Both the position numbers and the translations under genes were made by a program. From positions 1 through 42,269 of the forward strand of contig MKRV01000018.1 in assembly GCA_001897995.1 (NCBI GenBank): DNA of 42,269 bases, given 5' to 3'. Positions 1 to 7,988 of the stretch are shown in pieces. The notes beneath the pieces are model-generated. The model was not told where the DNA came from and searched no databases. It saw nothing but the letters and a program-made list of their open reading frames with translations. Each line of letters starts with the position of its first letter. Positions within the stretch are counted from its first letter, which is position 1. The stretch comes from Alphaproteobacteria bacterium 65-37. GTDB taxonomy: Bacteria > Pseudomonadota > Alphaproteobacteria > Reyranellales > Reyranellaceae.

Positions 1-519
1 GCGGACCAGCATGGTGATCCCCTGCTCGATGGCGGTGCGCGCCATCGCCCGCAGCTCGTCGTCGGTGGCGCTGCTGACCGGGTGGCCGATCTCAGCGAAG
101 CGGTAGTCGGGCATGCCGAGCACACGGCTCATCATCTCGGCCGCGCTGGCAAAGCGGCTGGTCATCACGCTGAAGGCGGGGACTTGAAGTCTTTCAGCCG
201 TTACGGAGTCGTGCAGACTGCACGATGAGCAGCTTCCTCAATCCCCGAGGCCTGAGACGACGGCATCCCAGCTCTTGATCTCGGCGACGATGTGCGGGTC
301 GGCCGGCGCGCTGTAGTTCGACTTGGTGCGGCTGACGACATTGGCGACGCCATACTCGTCGCGCAGGATCTGATCCAGGTGCATGAAGAAACCCTTGGTC
401 CCTTCCTTGCCATTGGAGATGAAACCGACGGTCTTGCCCTGCAGTGTATCGAGGCGCGGCGCGAGTTGGCCGGCCGGCGCCGCCGTGCCGGGAGTCGGAT
501 CGAGAACACGGAAAGTCAT
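1..519 (-). CDS. UGSC-family selenoprotein, in-frame UGA = Sec94; 3' end beyond the window edge
   Basis: The frame from ATG 519 reads 93 codons to a TGA at 238-240, then stays open without another stop to base 1 (173 codons seen). Around the TGA the protein reads GLGD-U-GSCSSCSLHD, the UxxC-type motif of the UGSC family; Cys homologues of the family have CGSC instead. Sec94 and Cys97 would form a redox pair, with Cys100 close by. Sequence after the TGA (for example VPAFSVMTSRF and DDELRAMARTAIEQG) looks like normal protein in the same frame. ATG 519 is chosen because AGAGGA lies 7 nt upstream; an upstream ATG at 555 would overlap the preceding gene. That gene stops 14 nt before, so the two are probably co-transcribed. 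UGSC proteins are known as predicted selenoproteins of unknown reaction. A thiol/selenol redox role is inferred from the motif. The sel genes needed for Sec insertion are not in this window. Confidence 0.88.
209..225 (-). promoter_or_regulatory. Candidate bacterial SECIS hairpin
   Basis: On the mRNA (minus strand) UCGUGCA pairs with UGCACGA, a perfect 7-bp stem closing the 3-nt loop GUC. The loop begins with G, and 19 nt separate the UGA from that G. Bacterial SECIS elements recognised by SelB have a small apical loop with G in its first two positions, roughly 16-37 nt after the UGA, and this hairpin meets all three conditions. No folding program was run. Confidence 0.75.
238..240 (-). other. 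Selenocysteine (recoded UGA) codon
   Basis: This TGA follows GLGD and precedes GSC in the same frame. Coding quality continues for at least 79 codons beyond it, and a hairpin with bacterial SECIS geometry follows. An ordinary stop would cut the protein exactly inside its family motif. Confidence 0.85.
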
Positions 520-533
520 GGGTAAATCCTCTG

Positions 534-1610
534 CTACTTCTTGGGCGGTTCGCAATCGACGCAGACGCCGATCGGCACGGTCACGGCATGGCTCTTGTTG
601 CCGAGCCAGGGCGGAATGACGGCCCCGAAACCGCCGGCCGGCCCGCCCGCCGCGACGACCAGGAGCTGGTCGGGCGAGTCCATCGCCGGATAGATGCTGT
701 CGCCGCGGTCACGCACCACGGCGCCTTTGCCGACCTCGGCCCATTCGCGGCGATGGATGCGCGCCCGCTCGTGGATGAAGGTCGCAATGTCGCTCTTGCT
801 CCAGCCGCCGGCCTGCAGATGCTCGCGCAACTGCTTGGGAATGATCAGCGCATAGTTGCCGGGATGGATCGAGTAGTGCCGCAGGTTGGCGCGCATCTCG
901 GCGGCAAAGGTCTCGAGGATCTCCTCCGGCTTGGTCGTCCATTCGTTCATGAGCTGACGCGGCGCGCCGGCCGCCATCACGGTCACGGACGAGGCGCCCT
1001 TGGGGGCACCGCGTTGCTCGGCCAGCGGCAGCCAGGTCGTATCTTCCTCGTCCTCGGCGACGCAGTAGGAGAACTTGCCGGGATGGCCTAAGGTCGAGCG
1101 GTCGATGGCGCCGGGGCGCACATCCATCAGGTTGATCAGGCAGAGCCGGATGGCCCGCCCGATCACCGCCGTGGCGCGGTCGGAATTGCCCAGCGCATTG
1201 AAGCCGCCGGAAGCGCCGAGCTCGAGCCGGATCGGCCCGTTCAGCACCACCAGCACGGCGCAGCCGCCGGTGCTGGCCGTGGCGCCGTGCATCAGGAACT
1301 CTTCCTGCATCATCGCCGTCCAGGCCGTCACCACGACCGGGAAGTGCATGGGCAGGCAGCCGGCCATGACGGCGTTGACCGCGAGCTTCTCGGCGGTGAT
1401 GGCAAGACCACGCACCGGCTCGATGCCGATCAGCTGGTCGGGCGGCATCATCACCCAGTCGAGGCAGGCTTCGACGGCCTCCCGGGTCGGCGGCACGATG
1501 GGCAGCCCGTCGGTCCAGCCGTTGGAATGGTAGAGTTCCTGGACAGCCGAAATGTCGTCGACGTCGTGGGTGCGTGAGGCGAGTTGCACGATATCCTCCA
1601 CCCCCAGCAT
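534..1610 (-). CDS. Uncharacterised 358-aa protein, partner of the UGSC selenoprotein
   Basis: I cannot assign a function. The protein has no signal peptide or membrane segment. Conserved-looking blocks are GWTDGLPIVPPT (residues 31-42), VMAGCLPMHFPVVV (81-94), TGGCAVLVVLNGP (114-126), an LGNSDRATAVIGRA block near 140-153, and TLGHPGKFSYCVAEDEE. They resemble a widespread uncharacterised family that I recall from bacterial genomes but cannot name. Cysteines lie in several of these blocks (C85, C117, C157) and the C-terminus ends with a CxxC pair, C350-V-D-C353. It stops 14 nt before the UGSC start, so the products may act together, for example the thiols here exchanging with the Sec/Cys pair (inference). 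The start at ATG 1610 has only a weak ribosome site. GTG codons shortly downstream, one of them behind GGAGG, are possible alternatives. Confidence 0.8.
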   Translation of the reverse strand: MLGVEDIVQLASRTHDVDDISAVQELYHSNGWTDGLPIVPPTREAVEACLDWVMMPPDQLIGIEPVRGLAITAEKLAVNAVMAGCLPMHFPVVVTAWTAMMQEEFLMHGATASTGGCAVLVVLNGPIRLELGASGGFNALGNSDRATAVIGRAIRLCLINLMDVRPGAIDRSTLGHPGKFSYCVAEDEEDTTWLPLAEQRGAPKGASSVTVMAAGAPRQLMNEWTTKPEEILETFAAEMRANLRHYSIHPGNYALIIPKQLREHLQAGGWSKSDIATFIHERARIHRREWAEVGKGAVVRDRGDSIYPAMDSPDQLLVVAAGGPAGGFGAVIPPWLGNKSHAVTVPIGVCVDCEPPKK

Positions 1611-1670
1611 AGCCGCCGCGGCCTCTATGCCAAGATCAAGCTGATAGACAGGATTGTTGCAGAAATAGCA

Positions 1671-2585
1671 TCAATGAGCGCGCGACCACTCGCGCCGCAA
1701 GAAGGTGAGCAGGCCCGACGCCGCCGGTGTGGGTTCGCGCTCGCGCAGCGCGATCAGGCCGAGACGGTTGACCAGCCGCGGCTCGCTGAGCGGCACGGCG
1801 CGCAGGCCGCGTGCCAGCGGCCCGCGCATGGTGCCGGTCGGTACCAGGCCGACGCCGACGCCGGCGCCCACGAAGGCCAGCATGGTGGCAAGCTGGGTGA
1901 CCACGACCATCTGGCGCAGCGGCACGCCCACGGTCGCGGCGGCGGCATCGATGGTGCGGCGGGTCCGCGAGCCCGTCGGCAGGGCGACGATCGCCTCGCC
2001 GGCAAGGTCGGCGAGGCCGATCCGGCGACGGCTGGCCAGGGGATGGCGCGCCGGCATGACCGCGCAGAGCGTCTCTCGCCCCAGCGCCGTGCCCACGGCA
2101 TAGTCCGGCAATTCGTCGACATAGCCGATGCCGAAGTCGGAGACGCCGCTCCTCACATCCTCGAGCACCGTCGCATGCACGCCTTCGCGGACATGGATCT
2201 CGACGCCCGGCCGGTCGGCACGATAGGCCGCCACGATCCGCGGCAGCACGCCGCCCGCCACCGACATGATGGTCGACAGCACGACCAGGCCGCGCCGCTC
2301 CTCGGCGACTTCGCGGACGCTCTGCACTGTGATCCCGAAATCGTTCAGCATGCGCTCGGCGACGGCGGCGAATTCGCGGCCGGCTGCAGTGATCTGGACC
2401 CGCCGCGTGCTGCGGTCGAACAGCCGGACACCGAGCGCCGTCTCCAGCCGCTGGATCGCCCGTGTCAGCGCCGGCTGCGACAGGCGCAGCCGGGCGGCCG
2501 CCGCGACGAAGCTGCCGTATTCCGCCAGCGCGAGGACCGCCTCGAGCTGGCGGGCGCTGACGTCGGGAAGAGCCGGCCGTCGCAT
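1671..2585 (-). CDS. LysR-family transcriptional regulator
   Basis: This 304-aa protein has an N-terminal winged helix-turn-helix at about residues 11-70 (ARQLEAVLALAEYGSFVAAA, then SQPALTRAIQRLE). The LysR effector-binding fold follows to the C-terminus, including GVSDFGIGY and a GVGVGLVPTG segment. LysR proteins bind DNA as tetramers and respond to a small ligand. The gene begins 13 nt after the flavin monooxygenase gene, behind GAGGCGGGG, and ends 60 nt before the 358-aa gene. It therefore lies inside a leftward row and probably controls that row. The ligand is unknown. Confidence 0.92.
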   Translation of the reverse strand: MRRPALPDVSARQLEAVLALAEYGSFVAAAARLRLSQPALTRAIQRLETALGVRLFDRSTRRVQITAAGREFAAVAERMLNDFGITVQSVREVAEERRGLVVLSTIMSVAGGVLPRIVAAYRADRPGVEIHVREGVHATVLEDVRSGVSDFGIGYVDELPDYAVGTALGRETLCAVMPARHPLASRRRIGLADLAGEAIVALPTGSRTRRTIDAAAATVGVPLRQMVVVTQLATMLAFVGAGVGVGLVPTGTMRGPLARGLRAVPLSEPRLVNRLGLIALREREPTPAASGLLTFLRREWSRAH

Positions 2586-2598
2586 GCGGTGCCCCGCC

Positions 2599-3687
2599 TC
2601 AGGCCGCCAGCATGCGCTCGCGGTTGCGCTCGCGCAGAATCGGCATCACCCACTTGCCGAAGCGCTCCGCCTCTTCGTCGTGCAGATAGCCCGACAGGCA
2701 GAAAGAATGGCAGCCGAGATCGATGAATTTCTGCAAGGTGTCGGCGCACTGTTCGGGATCGCCGACGATCGCGATCCCCGCACCGGGCCGCACCTGGGTG
2801 ATGCCGGTCCACAGATGCGGCTCGATCGTCTCGCCGATCGCTGCCAGCTCGCGCACCCGGCGGTTCGCCTCCGAGGTTGCGAAATGCTGCTTCACGAACT
2901 GCTTCTGGCCTTCGCTGGCATGCTCGACCAGCCCATGGGCGAACTCCCAGGCTTCCTTCTCGGTCGGCCGGCAGACGATCTGCAGGCGCATGCCGAAGCC
3001 GATCTCCTTCTCGCGGCCGTGCTGCGCCGCCATCGAGCGGATCTCGGCCATGTTGGCGCGGATGCGCTCGTAGGTGTCGCCCCAGAAGAGATGGACGTCG
3101 GAATGCTTGGCCGAAATCTCCCAGGCCTGCTTCGACCCGCCGCCGAGATAGAATTTGGGATAGGGCTTCTGCAGCGGATAGGGCCGGATCTGCGCGCCCT
3201 TCAATTGATAGAACTTGCCGTCGAAATGGAGCGGCCCGCGCGTGGTCCACAGCGCCTTCAGGATCGAGACCTCCTCCTCCATGATCTCGTAGCGCTCTTC
3301 CTTGCCCCACTTGATCCCTTCGGCCGCGTTCTCCGCCTCGCTCTGGCCGGCGATCAGGTTGATGCAGATGCGACCGCCCGACAGCTGATCGAAGGTCGTG
3401 ATCATCTTGGCCAGCAGCACCGGGTTGATGTAGCTCGGCCGCGCCGCCACCAGCATGCGCATCGACTTGGAGCGCGCCACCATCATGGCGCTGGCGATCC
3501 AGGCCTCCCAGCAGGCGGTCTGGACCGGCACCAGCATGTATTCGAAACCGGCCGCTTCGGCGGCGGCGACGATCTTGTCGAACAGCGGCATCGACGGCGC
3601 CACCTGGGCGCTCGCCAGCCCATAGGCCGTGGTGTCGCCGGCGGTCGGCAGGAACCAGCCGAACTCAAGTCGCTTTTCGGCAGCCAT
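2599..3687 (-). CDS. LLM-class flavin-dependent monooxygenase (SsuD-like)
   Basis: This 362-aa protein has the luciferase-like TIM-barrel features of the alkanesulfonate monooxygenase (SsuD) branch: LEFGWFLPTAGD at the start, DQLSGGRICINLIAGQSE near residue 105, WGKEERYEIMEEE, PKFYLGGGSKQAWEISAKHSD near 178-198, and IVGDPEQCADTLQKFIDLG near the end. Enzymes of this class use FMNH2 supplied by a separate reductase, plus O2, to oxygenate small molecules, often cleaving C-S or C-N bonds. No reductase gene is adjacent. The start follows a strong AAGGAGAG site. The 180 bp upstream (3688-3867) hold no gene and are the likeliest promoter for the LLM-LysR-358aa-UGSC row. The substrate is unknown. Confidence 0.9.
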   Translation of the reverse strand: MAAEKRLEFGWFLPTAGDTTAYGLASAQVAPSMPLFDKIVAAAEAAGFEYMLVPVQTACWEAWIASAMMVARSKSMRMLVAARPSYINPVLLAKMITTFDQLSGGRICINLIAGQSEAENAAEGIKWGKEERYEIMEEEVSILKALWTTRGPLHFDGKFYQLKGAQIRPYPLQKPYPKFYLGGGSKQAWEISAKHSDVHLFWGDTYERIRANMAEIRSMAAQHGREKEIGFGMRLQIVCRPTEKEAWEFAHGLVEHASEGQKQFVKQHFATSEANRRVRELAAIGETIEPHLWTGITQVRPGAGIAIVGDPEQCADTLQKFIDLGCHSFCLSGYLHDEEAERFGKWVMPILRERNRERMLAA

Positions 3688-3867
3688 CTGTACTCTCCTT
3701 CATTCCCTTTCGATGCCAGCGGTCTCGGCCGGACACCTGAGCGGCTTTCCTCCTTAGGATTGTTCCTGGAGCACAGCAAACGACTTGTCCGCACCGAGCT
3801 TTGAGCGGCACTCAAGGGACCTGAACGACCGGAGATCGCAATTGGCCTACGCGCAGCGTGCGATAGA

Positions 3868-4752
3868 TCAAGACAGAGCTGTCGAGAGACGCTTGGTGAT
3901 CCAATCCGCAAAGGCTGCCAGGGCCGGCTCGTCCGCGAGTCGCGCCTCGTATTGCAGGACGAAGTGCCGTCGTGTCTGTCGCACTGTCGGGTGTGCGATC
4001 ACGAGCTTGCGGCGCGCTAGATCAACCGGCGGAAGCTCCTTGATCGCAATCGCGAAGCCAACACCTGCTGCAGCTGCTTGAATCGCGAGCCCCATGCTCT
4101 GGAAACTGCTGCCGCCCTGCACCGGCACCGATTTGAAGCCTGCATGGTCGAGCCAACGCCGCCAATCATCTGGTCGGGGGCGTGCGTGCAACAGCGGTAC
4201 CTTGGCGAAATCGGGGGGTCCGCGCTTCAACCAATGGGGTGCGCAGACCGGCACTGTTGAGATCGGGATCAAACGGCGGGTTATCAGCCCCGCCCTTGGA
4301 GCGGCATCGGACACAATGATGACGGCATCAAAGCGGCCCGGCAGGAGGTCCAACGGGTTGGAGCTCGTATGTAGATCGATCTCAAGATCCGGATGGGCTT
4401 TCTGCAACTCTGCCCATAGCGGCAGCAGGAGCCGTGAAGCGATCACGGCATAGACGCCGATTGAAAGCCTGCGCAGTCGCCTCAGCTTTACGCCGCTTGC
4501 GCCGTCGGCGATGCGGTCGAGTCCCTCTCGCGTCGCCTGCGCCAGCGCTTCTCCAGCCGTGGTCAGTGCCATCCCAGTAGCGCGCCGCAGGAACAACGGT
4601 TTTCCCAGATGCTCTTCGAGCGCGCGAACGTGCCGGCTGACCGCGCCCGGCGTGACACTGAGTTCTTCGGCTGCGCGAGTAACCGAGAGGTGCCGGGCGA
4701 CGGCGTCGAACGCGCGGATGGCATGAAGTGGAGGCAGACGGCGCCAAGACAT
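3868..4752 (-). CDS. LysR-family regulator, GcvA-like
   Basis: This 294-aa protein begins MSWRRLPPLHAIRAFDAVAR, the usual opening of GcvA-type LysR proteins. A helix-turn-helix covers about residues 20-60 (SVTRAAEELSVTPGAVSRH) and an effector domain follows. A longer frame reaches 4947, but its extra 65 residues look like translated promoter sequence, so ATG 4752 is preferred. The base composition looks less GC-rich than the neighbouring genes, which may hint at a different history (impression, not measured). It lies between the Bug-type receptor gene and the monooxygenase gene on the same strand and could regulate either. Bases 4753-4995 upstream contain no recognisable gene. Confidence 0.9.
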   Translation of the reverse strand: MSWRRLPPLHAIRAFDAVARHLSVTRAAEELSVTPGAVSRHVRALEEHLGKPLFLRRATGMALTTAGEALAQATREGLDRIADGASGVKLRRLRRLSIGVYAVIASRLLLPLWAELQKAHPDLEIDLHTSSNPLDLLPGRFDAVIIVSDAAPRAGLITRRLIPISTVPVCAPHWLKRGPPDFAKVPLLHARPRPDDWRRWLDHAGFKSVPVQGGSSFQSMGLAIQAAAAGVGFAIAIKELPPVDLARRKLVIAHPTVRQTRRHFVLQYEARLADEPALAAFADWITKRLSTALS

Positions 4753-4995
4753 TGGCGATTCCAAAGATTGAGTACAATTCAACGCGCTGTCAGAAAAGAT
4801 CTTCCAAGGTGCGTTAAACACAATCCTACAGGAATATGCGAACAGGGCACTAGATGTGAGCTTTCGATAGGTTGTCCATCCGCCTGAAGCTGAGGAAGTT
4901 GATGTCGTCGAGACGTCAACTGATCCTTGGGAGGGCCGAATGGACATCTGCTCGAGGTGGCCGGCCGCCCTAGCGTCCCGAATCTTGGCAATTGC

Positions 4996-5991
4996 TTACT
5001 CGGGATCGATGCCGGCCGCTTTCACCAGCATCGCCCATTTTTCCTTCTCGGCCTTCATGAACGCCGGAATTCGATCCGGCGCCATCGGTTCTGGCTCGAT
5101 CGAAATCGCCCGCAGCCGCGCCGCCGTCTCGGGCTCGGCGACGATCTCGGCGATCGCCTGGCGGAGCCGGCCTGCGACATCGGCCGGCGTCCGCGCCGGT
5201 GCCACCACGACGAACCAGGCATCGAGAGCGAAGGGACCCAGCCCCGCCTCGGCGAAGGTCGGCACGTCCGGGATCAACGGCGAGCGCTTCTCTGACGCCA
5301 CGACCAAGGCTTTCAGCTTGCCCGCCTTGAACTGCGGCAGGCCGGTGCCGACGTCGATGAAGGTCATGTCGATCTGGCCGGAAAGAACATCGGCCAGCGC
5401 CAGAGGCGCGGCCTTGTAGGGCACATGCACCAGCTCGGCCCCGATGCGCTGCGCCAGGGTCGAGGAAATCACCCGCGCCGACGGTGTGCCGGCGCCGTAG
5501 GTGAGCGGCGGCTTGGCCGCCTTCGCGCGCGCTACGAAATCCGCCAGGGTCGCGATGCCGGCATCGGCCCGCACCGCCAGGGTGAACGGAATGGAGCCGC
5601 AGTAGCCCGTCGGCGTGAAATCGGCCAGCGAGTCGTAGGGCACGGTCTTCATCAGGTTGGGATTGCCGGCATGGGTGGCCGCCGTCGCCATCATCAGCAT
5701 GTAGCCGTCGGCCGGAGCGCGCGCCACGACTCCGCCGGCAATCGAACCGTTGGCGCCGGCCTTGTTGTCGACGATCACCGGCTGGCCGAGCCGGGGCGAC
5801 AGCCGTTCTGCAACGATGCGTGTCAGCGCGTCGGTGGCGCTGCCGGCCGTATAGGGCACGACGATCGTGACCGGCTTGGTCGGCCACGGCGGTGTGGGAT
5901 GCGACTGGGCGCGGGCGCCAAGCCCTGTCGAGGCGAGAGCGAAGGTGGCGAGAGCGGCCCGTCGAACGGCGGCGCGTCGAGTGAAGGACAT
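4996..5991 (-). CDS. Bug/TctC-family periplasmic solute receptor
   Basis: The 331-aa product starts at MSFTRRAAVRRAALATFALA, an arginine-rich signal peptide ending near GARAQ. The mature part has the Bug/TctC hallmarks: PTKPVTIVVPYTAGSATDAL, GQPVIVDNKAGANGSIAGG, a PADGY turn, VPYKAAPLALADVLSGQIDM, and IPDVPTFAEAGLGPFALDAW. These receptors bind carboxylated or other small ligands, with or without TctAB membrane partners; none is present here. The frame extends to 6060, but the signal peptide fixes the start at 5991. It is divergent from the gamma-glutamyltransferase gene across 107 bp. It probably captures a nutrient handled by the neighbouring enzymes, but the ligand cannot be read from sequence. 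Confidence 0.92.
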   Translation of the reverse strand: MSFTRRAAVRRAALATFALASTGLGARAQSHPTPPWPTKPVTIVVPYTAGSATDALTRIVAERLSPRLGQPVIVDNKAGANGSIAGGVVARAPADGYMLMMATAATHAGNPNLMKTVPYDSLADFTPTGYCGSIPFTLAVRADAGIATLADFVARAKAAKPPLTYGAGTPSARVISSTLAQRIGAELVHVPYKAAPLALADVLSGQIDMTFIDVGTGLPQFKAGKLKALVVASEKRSPLIPDVPTFAEAGLGPFALDAWFVVVAPARTPADVAGRLRQAIAEIVAEPETAARLRAISIEPEPMAPDRIPAFMKAEKEKWAMLVKAAGIDPE

Positions 5992-6098
5992 GGCTGCATT
6001 TAAGCAAGCGCAGGACTGATCGCGCAATTCGCGCTGGTGACGGCGTTCCGAAATCGGCACGATCCGTCCCTTATGCGCGAAGGGAGAGACACGAAGAC

Positions 6099-7712
6099 AT
6101 GTTGCAGCACGGCAAACGTCCGACCATCACCTCGCGGTACGGCATGGTGGCCGCCGCCCATCCGCTCGCTGCTGCTGCAGGTGCCCGTATCCTGTCGAAC
6201 GGCGGCAATGCCTTCGACGCGGCCGTGGCGACGGCGGCGACCTTGAATGTCGTCGAACCCTACATGTCGGGCCTGGCCGGCCGCGGCGTGGCGACCTGCT
6301 ACATCGCCAAGGAGCGGCGCGTGCGCACGCTCGACTTCGTCGGACAGATCTCGAAGAACTTCCCCATCGACAAGCTCAGCAACCGCGAGCAGCTGCAGCG
6401 CGGGCCGGTCGCCGTCGGCGCGCCGGGCAACCTTGCCGGCTGGTGCGAACTCAACAAGGCGCACGGCAAGAAGAAGCTGCCGGAACTTTTTGCGCCGGCG
6501 ATCGCCATTGCCCGCGACGGCTTCCAGTTGATCGAGTTCAATCTCGAGGAAATCCAGGGCGTTGCGCGCGAGCTGGCCGGCTACAAGGCGCTGCATCCCG
6601 AATGGTCCCGCGTCTACACCGCCGGTGCCGGCACGGTGGCGCCGGGCTTCGTGCTGAAGCAGCCGGACCTTGCCGGCACGCTGGAAGCGCTCGCGGCCGA
6701 AGGGCCCGGCCTGCTCTATGGCGGTGCACTCGGCCGCAAGATCCTGGACCGGCTGACCGAACTGGGCGGCTGCATGGTCATGGACGACCTGATGTCGGCC
6801 AAGGCGACGTGGCGCGATCCGGTGGCGGTGACCTATCGCGGCCGGACCATCCATGTGCCGCCGCCGCCTTGCGAGGGCTTCCAGTTCCTGCTGAGCCTGC
6901 GCATCCTCGAGGGCTTCGACCTCGCCGGGATGAAGCGCAACTCGACCGAACATCTCGACACGGTGCTGCGGGCCATTCGCGTGGCGGCAGGCGTGCGCAT
7001 CGCCACCGGCATCCCGGCGCCGCAGAAGCTCGCGGAAATCCTGTCCGACGGCCACGTCGAGGCCCTGCGGGCGCGGGTGCGCGACGGCAAGCCGGTGATC
7101 GGCCCCACCGAACAATGGACGCCGACCAAGGAGCCGGCGTCCGCGGTCGACGAAAGCCACACGACGTCGTTCTCGGTGGCCGACAGCGACGGCAATCTCA
7201 TCTGCCTGACGCAGAGCCTCGGCAGCGTCTTCGGGTCGGGCGTGGTCGTGCCCGGCACCGGCCTCTGCCTCAACAACTTCCTCTATTGGGCAGACGTGAA
7301 TCCCGACAGTCCCAACCGGGTGCGGCCGGGCGAGCAGCTGCCGATGTGCATGGCGCCGTCGATCTCGCTCAAGGACGACGCCCCCGTCCTGGCGCTCGGC
7401 ACGCCGGGCAGCTACGGCATCCTGCAGACCCAGGTGCAGGCGATGGTGCAGCACGTCGATTTCGGGCTGCCGCTGCAGCAGGCGATCGAGGCCCCGCGGG
7501 CACGCCTGACCGACGGCGCCGAGGTGCTGCTCGAGTCACGTGTGCCGGGGGAGATCCACGCCGATCTCCGCAAGCTCGGCCACAATGTCACGACCGGTCC
7601 CGACTGGACCATGAAGGTGGGCGGCATGCAGGCCGTCGCGGTCGATCCGGCGACCGGCATCTTCACCGGCGGCTGCGACCCCCGGCGCGACGGCTACTGC
7701 GTTCCGGCCTGA
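6099..7712 (+). CDS. Gamma-glutamyltransferase-family (Ntn) hydrolase
   Basis: This 537-aa protein has the GGT fold. Near the N-terminus are MVAAAHPLAAAAGARILSNG and GGNAFDAAVA. The autoprocessing site is in DESHTTSFSVADSDGN, where Thr355 aligns with the catalytic Thr of TTHYS in E. coli GGT. The small subunit contains PMCMAPSISL and a GTPGS turn. The family cleaves gamma-glutamyl amides such as glutathione conjugates, but some members hydrolyse other amides, so the substrate is open. No signal peptide is visible, so this copy is probably cytoplasmic. It is divergent from the Bug gene and convergent with a peptide-binding protein gene; a palindromic repeat block separates it from the latter. 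With the thiol-linked UGSC genes nearby, a role in glutathione-conjugate turnover is possible but unproven. Confidence 0.88.
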   Translation: MLQHGKRPTITSRYGMVAAAHPLAAAAGARILSNGGNAFDAAVATAATLNVVEPYMSGLAGRGVATCYIAKERRVRTLDFVGQISKNFPIDKLSNREQLQRGPVAVGAPGNLAGWCELNKAHGKKKLPELFAPAIAIARDGFQLIEFNLEEIQGVARELAGYKALHPEWSRVYTAGAGTVAPGFVLKQPDLAGTLEALAAEGPGLLYGGALGRKILDRLTELGGCMVMDDLMSAKATWRDPVAVTYRGRTIHVPPPPCEGFQFLLSLRILEGFDLAGMKRNSTEHLDTVLRAIRVAAGVRIATGIPAPQKLAEILSDGHVEALRARVRDGKPVIGPTEQWTPTKEPASAVDESHTTSFSVADSDGNLICLTQSLGSVFGSGVVVPGTGLCLNNFLYWADVNPDSPNRVRPGEQLPMCMAPSISLKDDAPVLALGTPGSYGILQTQVQAMVQHVDFGLPLQQAIEAPRARLTDGAEVLLESRVPGEIHADLRKLGHNVTTGPDWTMKVGGMQAVAVDPATGIFTGGCDPRRDGYCVPA

Positions 7713-7748
7713 CGCGCGCTGTCGGATTCGCACATCGCGCTCATCTGT

Positions 7749-7936
7749 CCTCTCCCGCGTAGCGGGAGAGGAAGGGACCCGTTGCGCAGCAACGGGGAGG
7801 TGAGGGCGTGGATCACGGCAAGGGTGTGCAGGTTGAGAAGTCTCTGACCCACCTCACCTACCCCATGCTGCGCATGGGGCCCCTTCCTCTCCCCCCACTC
7901 CGCGGCTTGTGCCAAGCCGCTACATGGGCGGAGAGG
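7749..7936. repeat. Palindromic intergenic repeat cluster, likely bidirectional terminator
   Basis: The gap between the convergent genes ending at 7712 and 7989 carries four stem-loops. They are 7749-7771 (CCTCTCCCGC / GCGGGAGAGG, loop GTA), 7778-7796 (CCCGTTGC / GCAACGGG, loop GCA), 7861-7879 (CCCCATGC / GCATGGGG) and 7886-7936 (CCTCTCC / GGAGAGG enclosing GCGGCTT / AAGCCGC). The left half (hairpin, then GGGAGGTGAGGG) reappears in inverted form on the right, as in paired REP/BIME elements. The elements may terminate transcription from both sides. There is no gene in this 276-bp gap. Confidence 0.7.
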
Positions 7937-7988
7937 ACGCCTGAACGATATGTGAATCCAACAGTCCCCAGTTTCAGGGGGAGAGCAC

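Noticed and set aside
238..555. A complete 105-aa protein ending at the TGA 238-240
   Set aside because: The frame continues through the TGA with conserved motif and good coding character, and a SECIS-like hairpin follows, so the TGA is better read as Sec. The start at 555 overlaps the upstream gene; ATG 519 has the better ribosome site.
4753..4947. N-terminal extension of the GcvA-like LysR protein
   Set aside because: The extra 65 residues have no LysR-like features, and ATG 4752 begins the standard family N-terminus.
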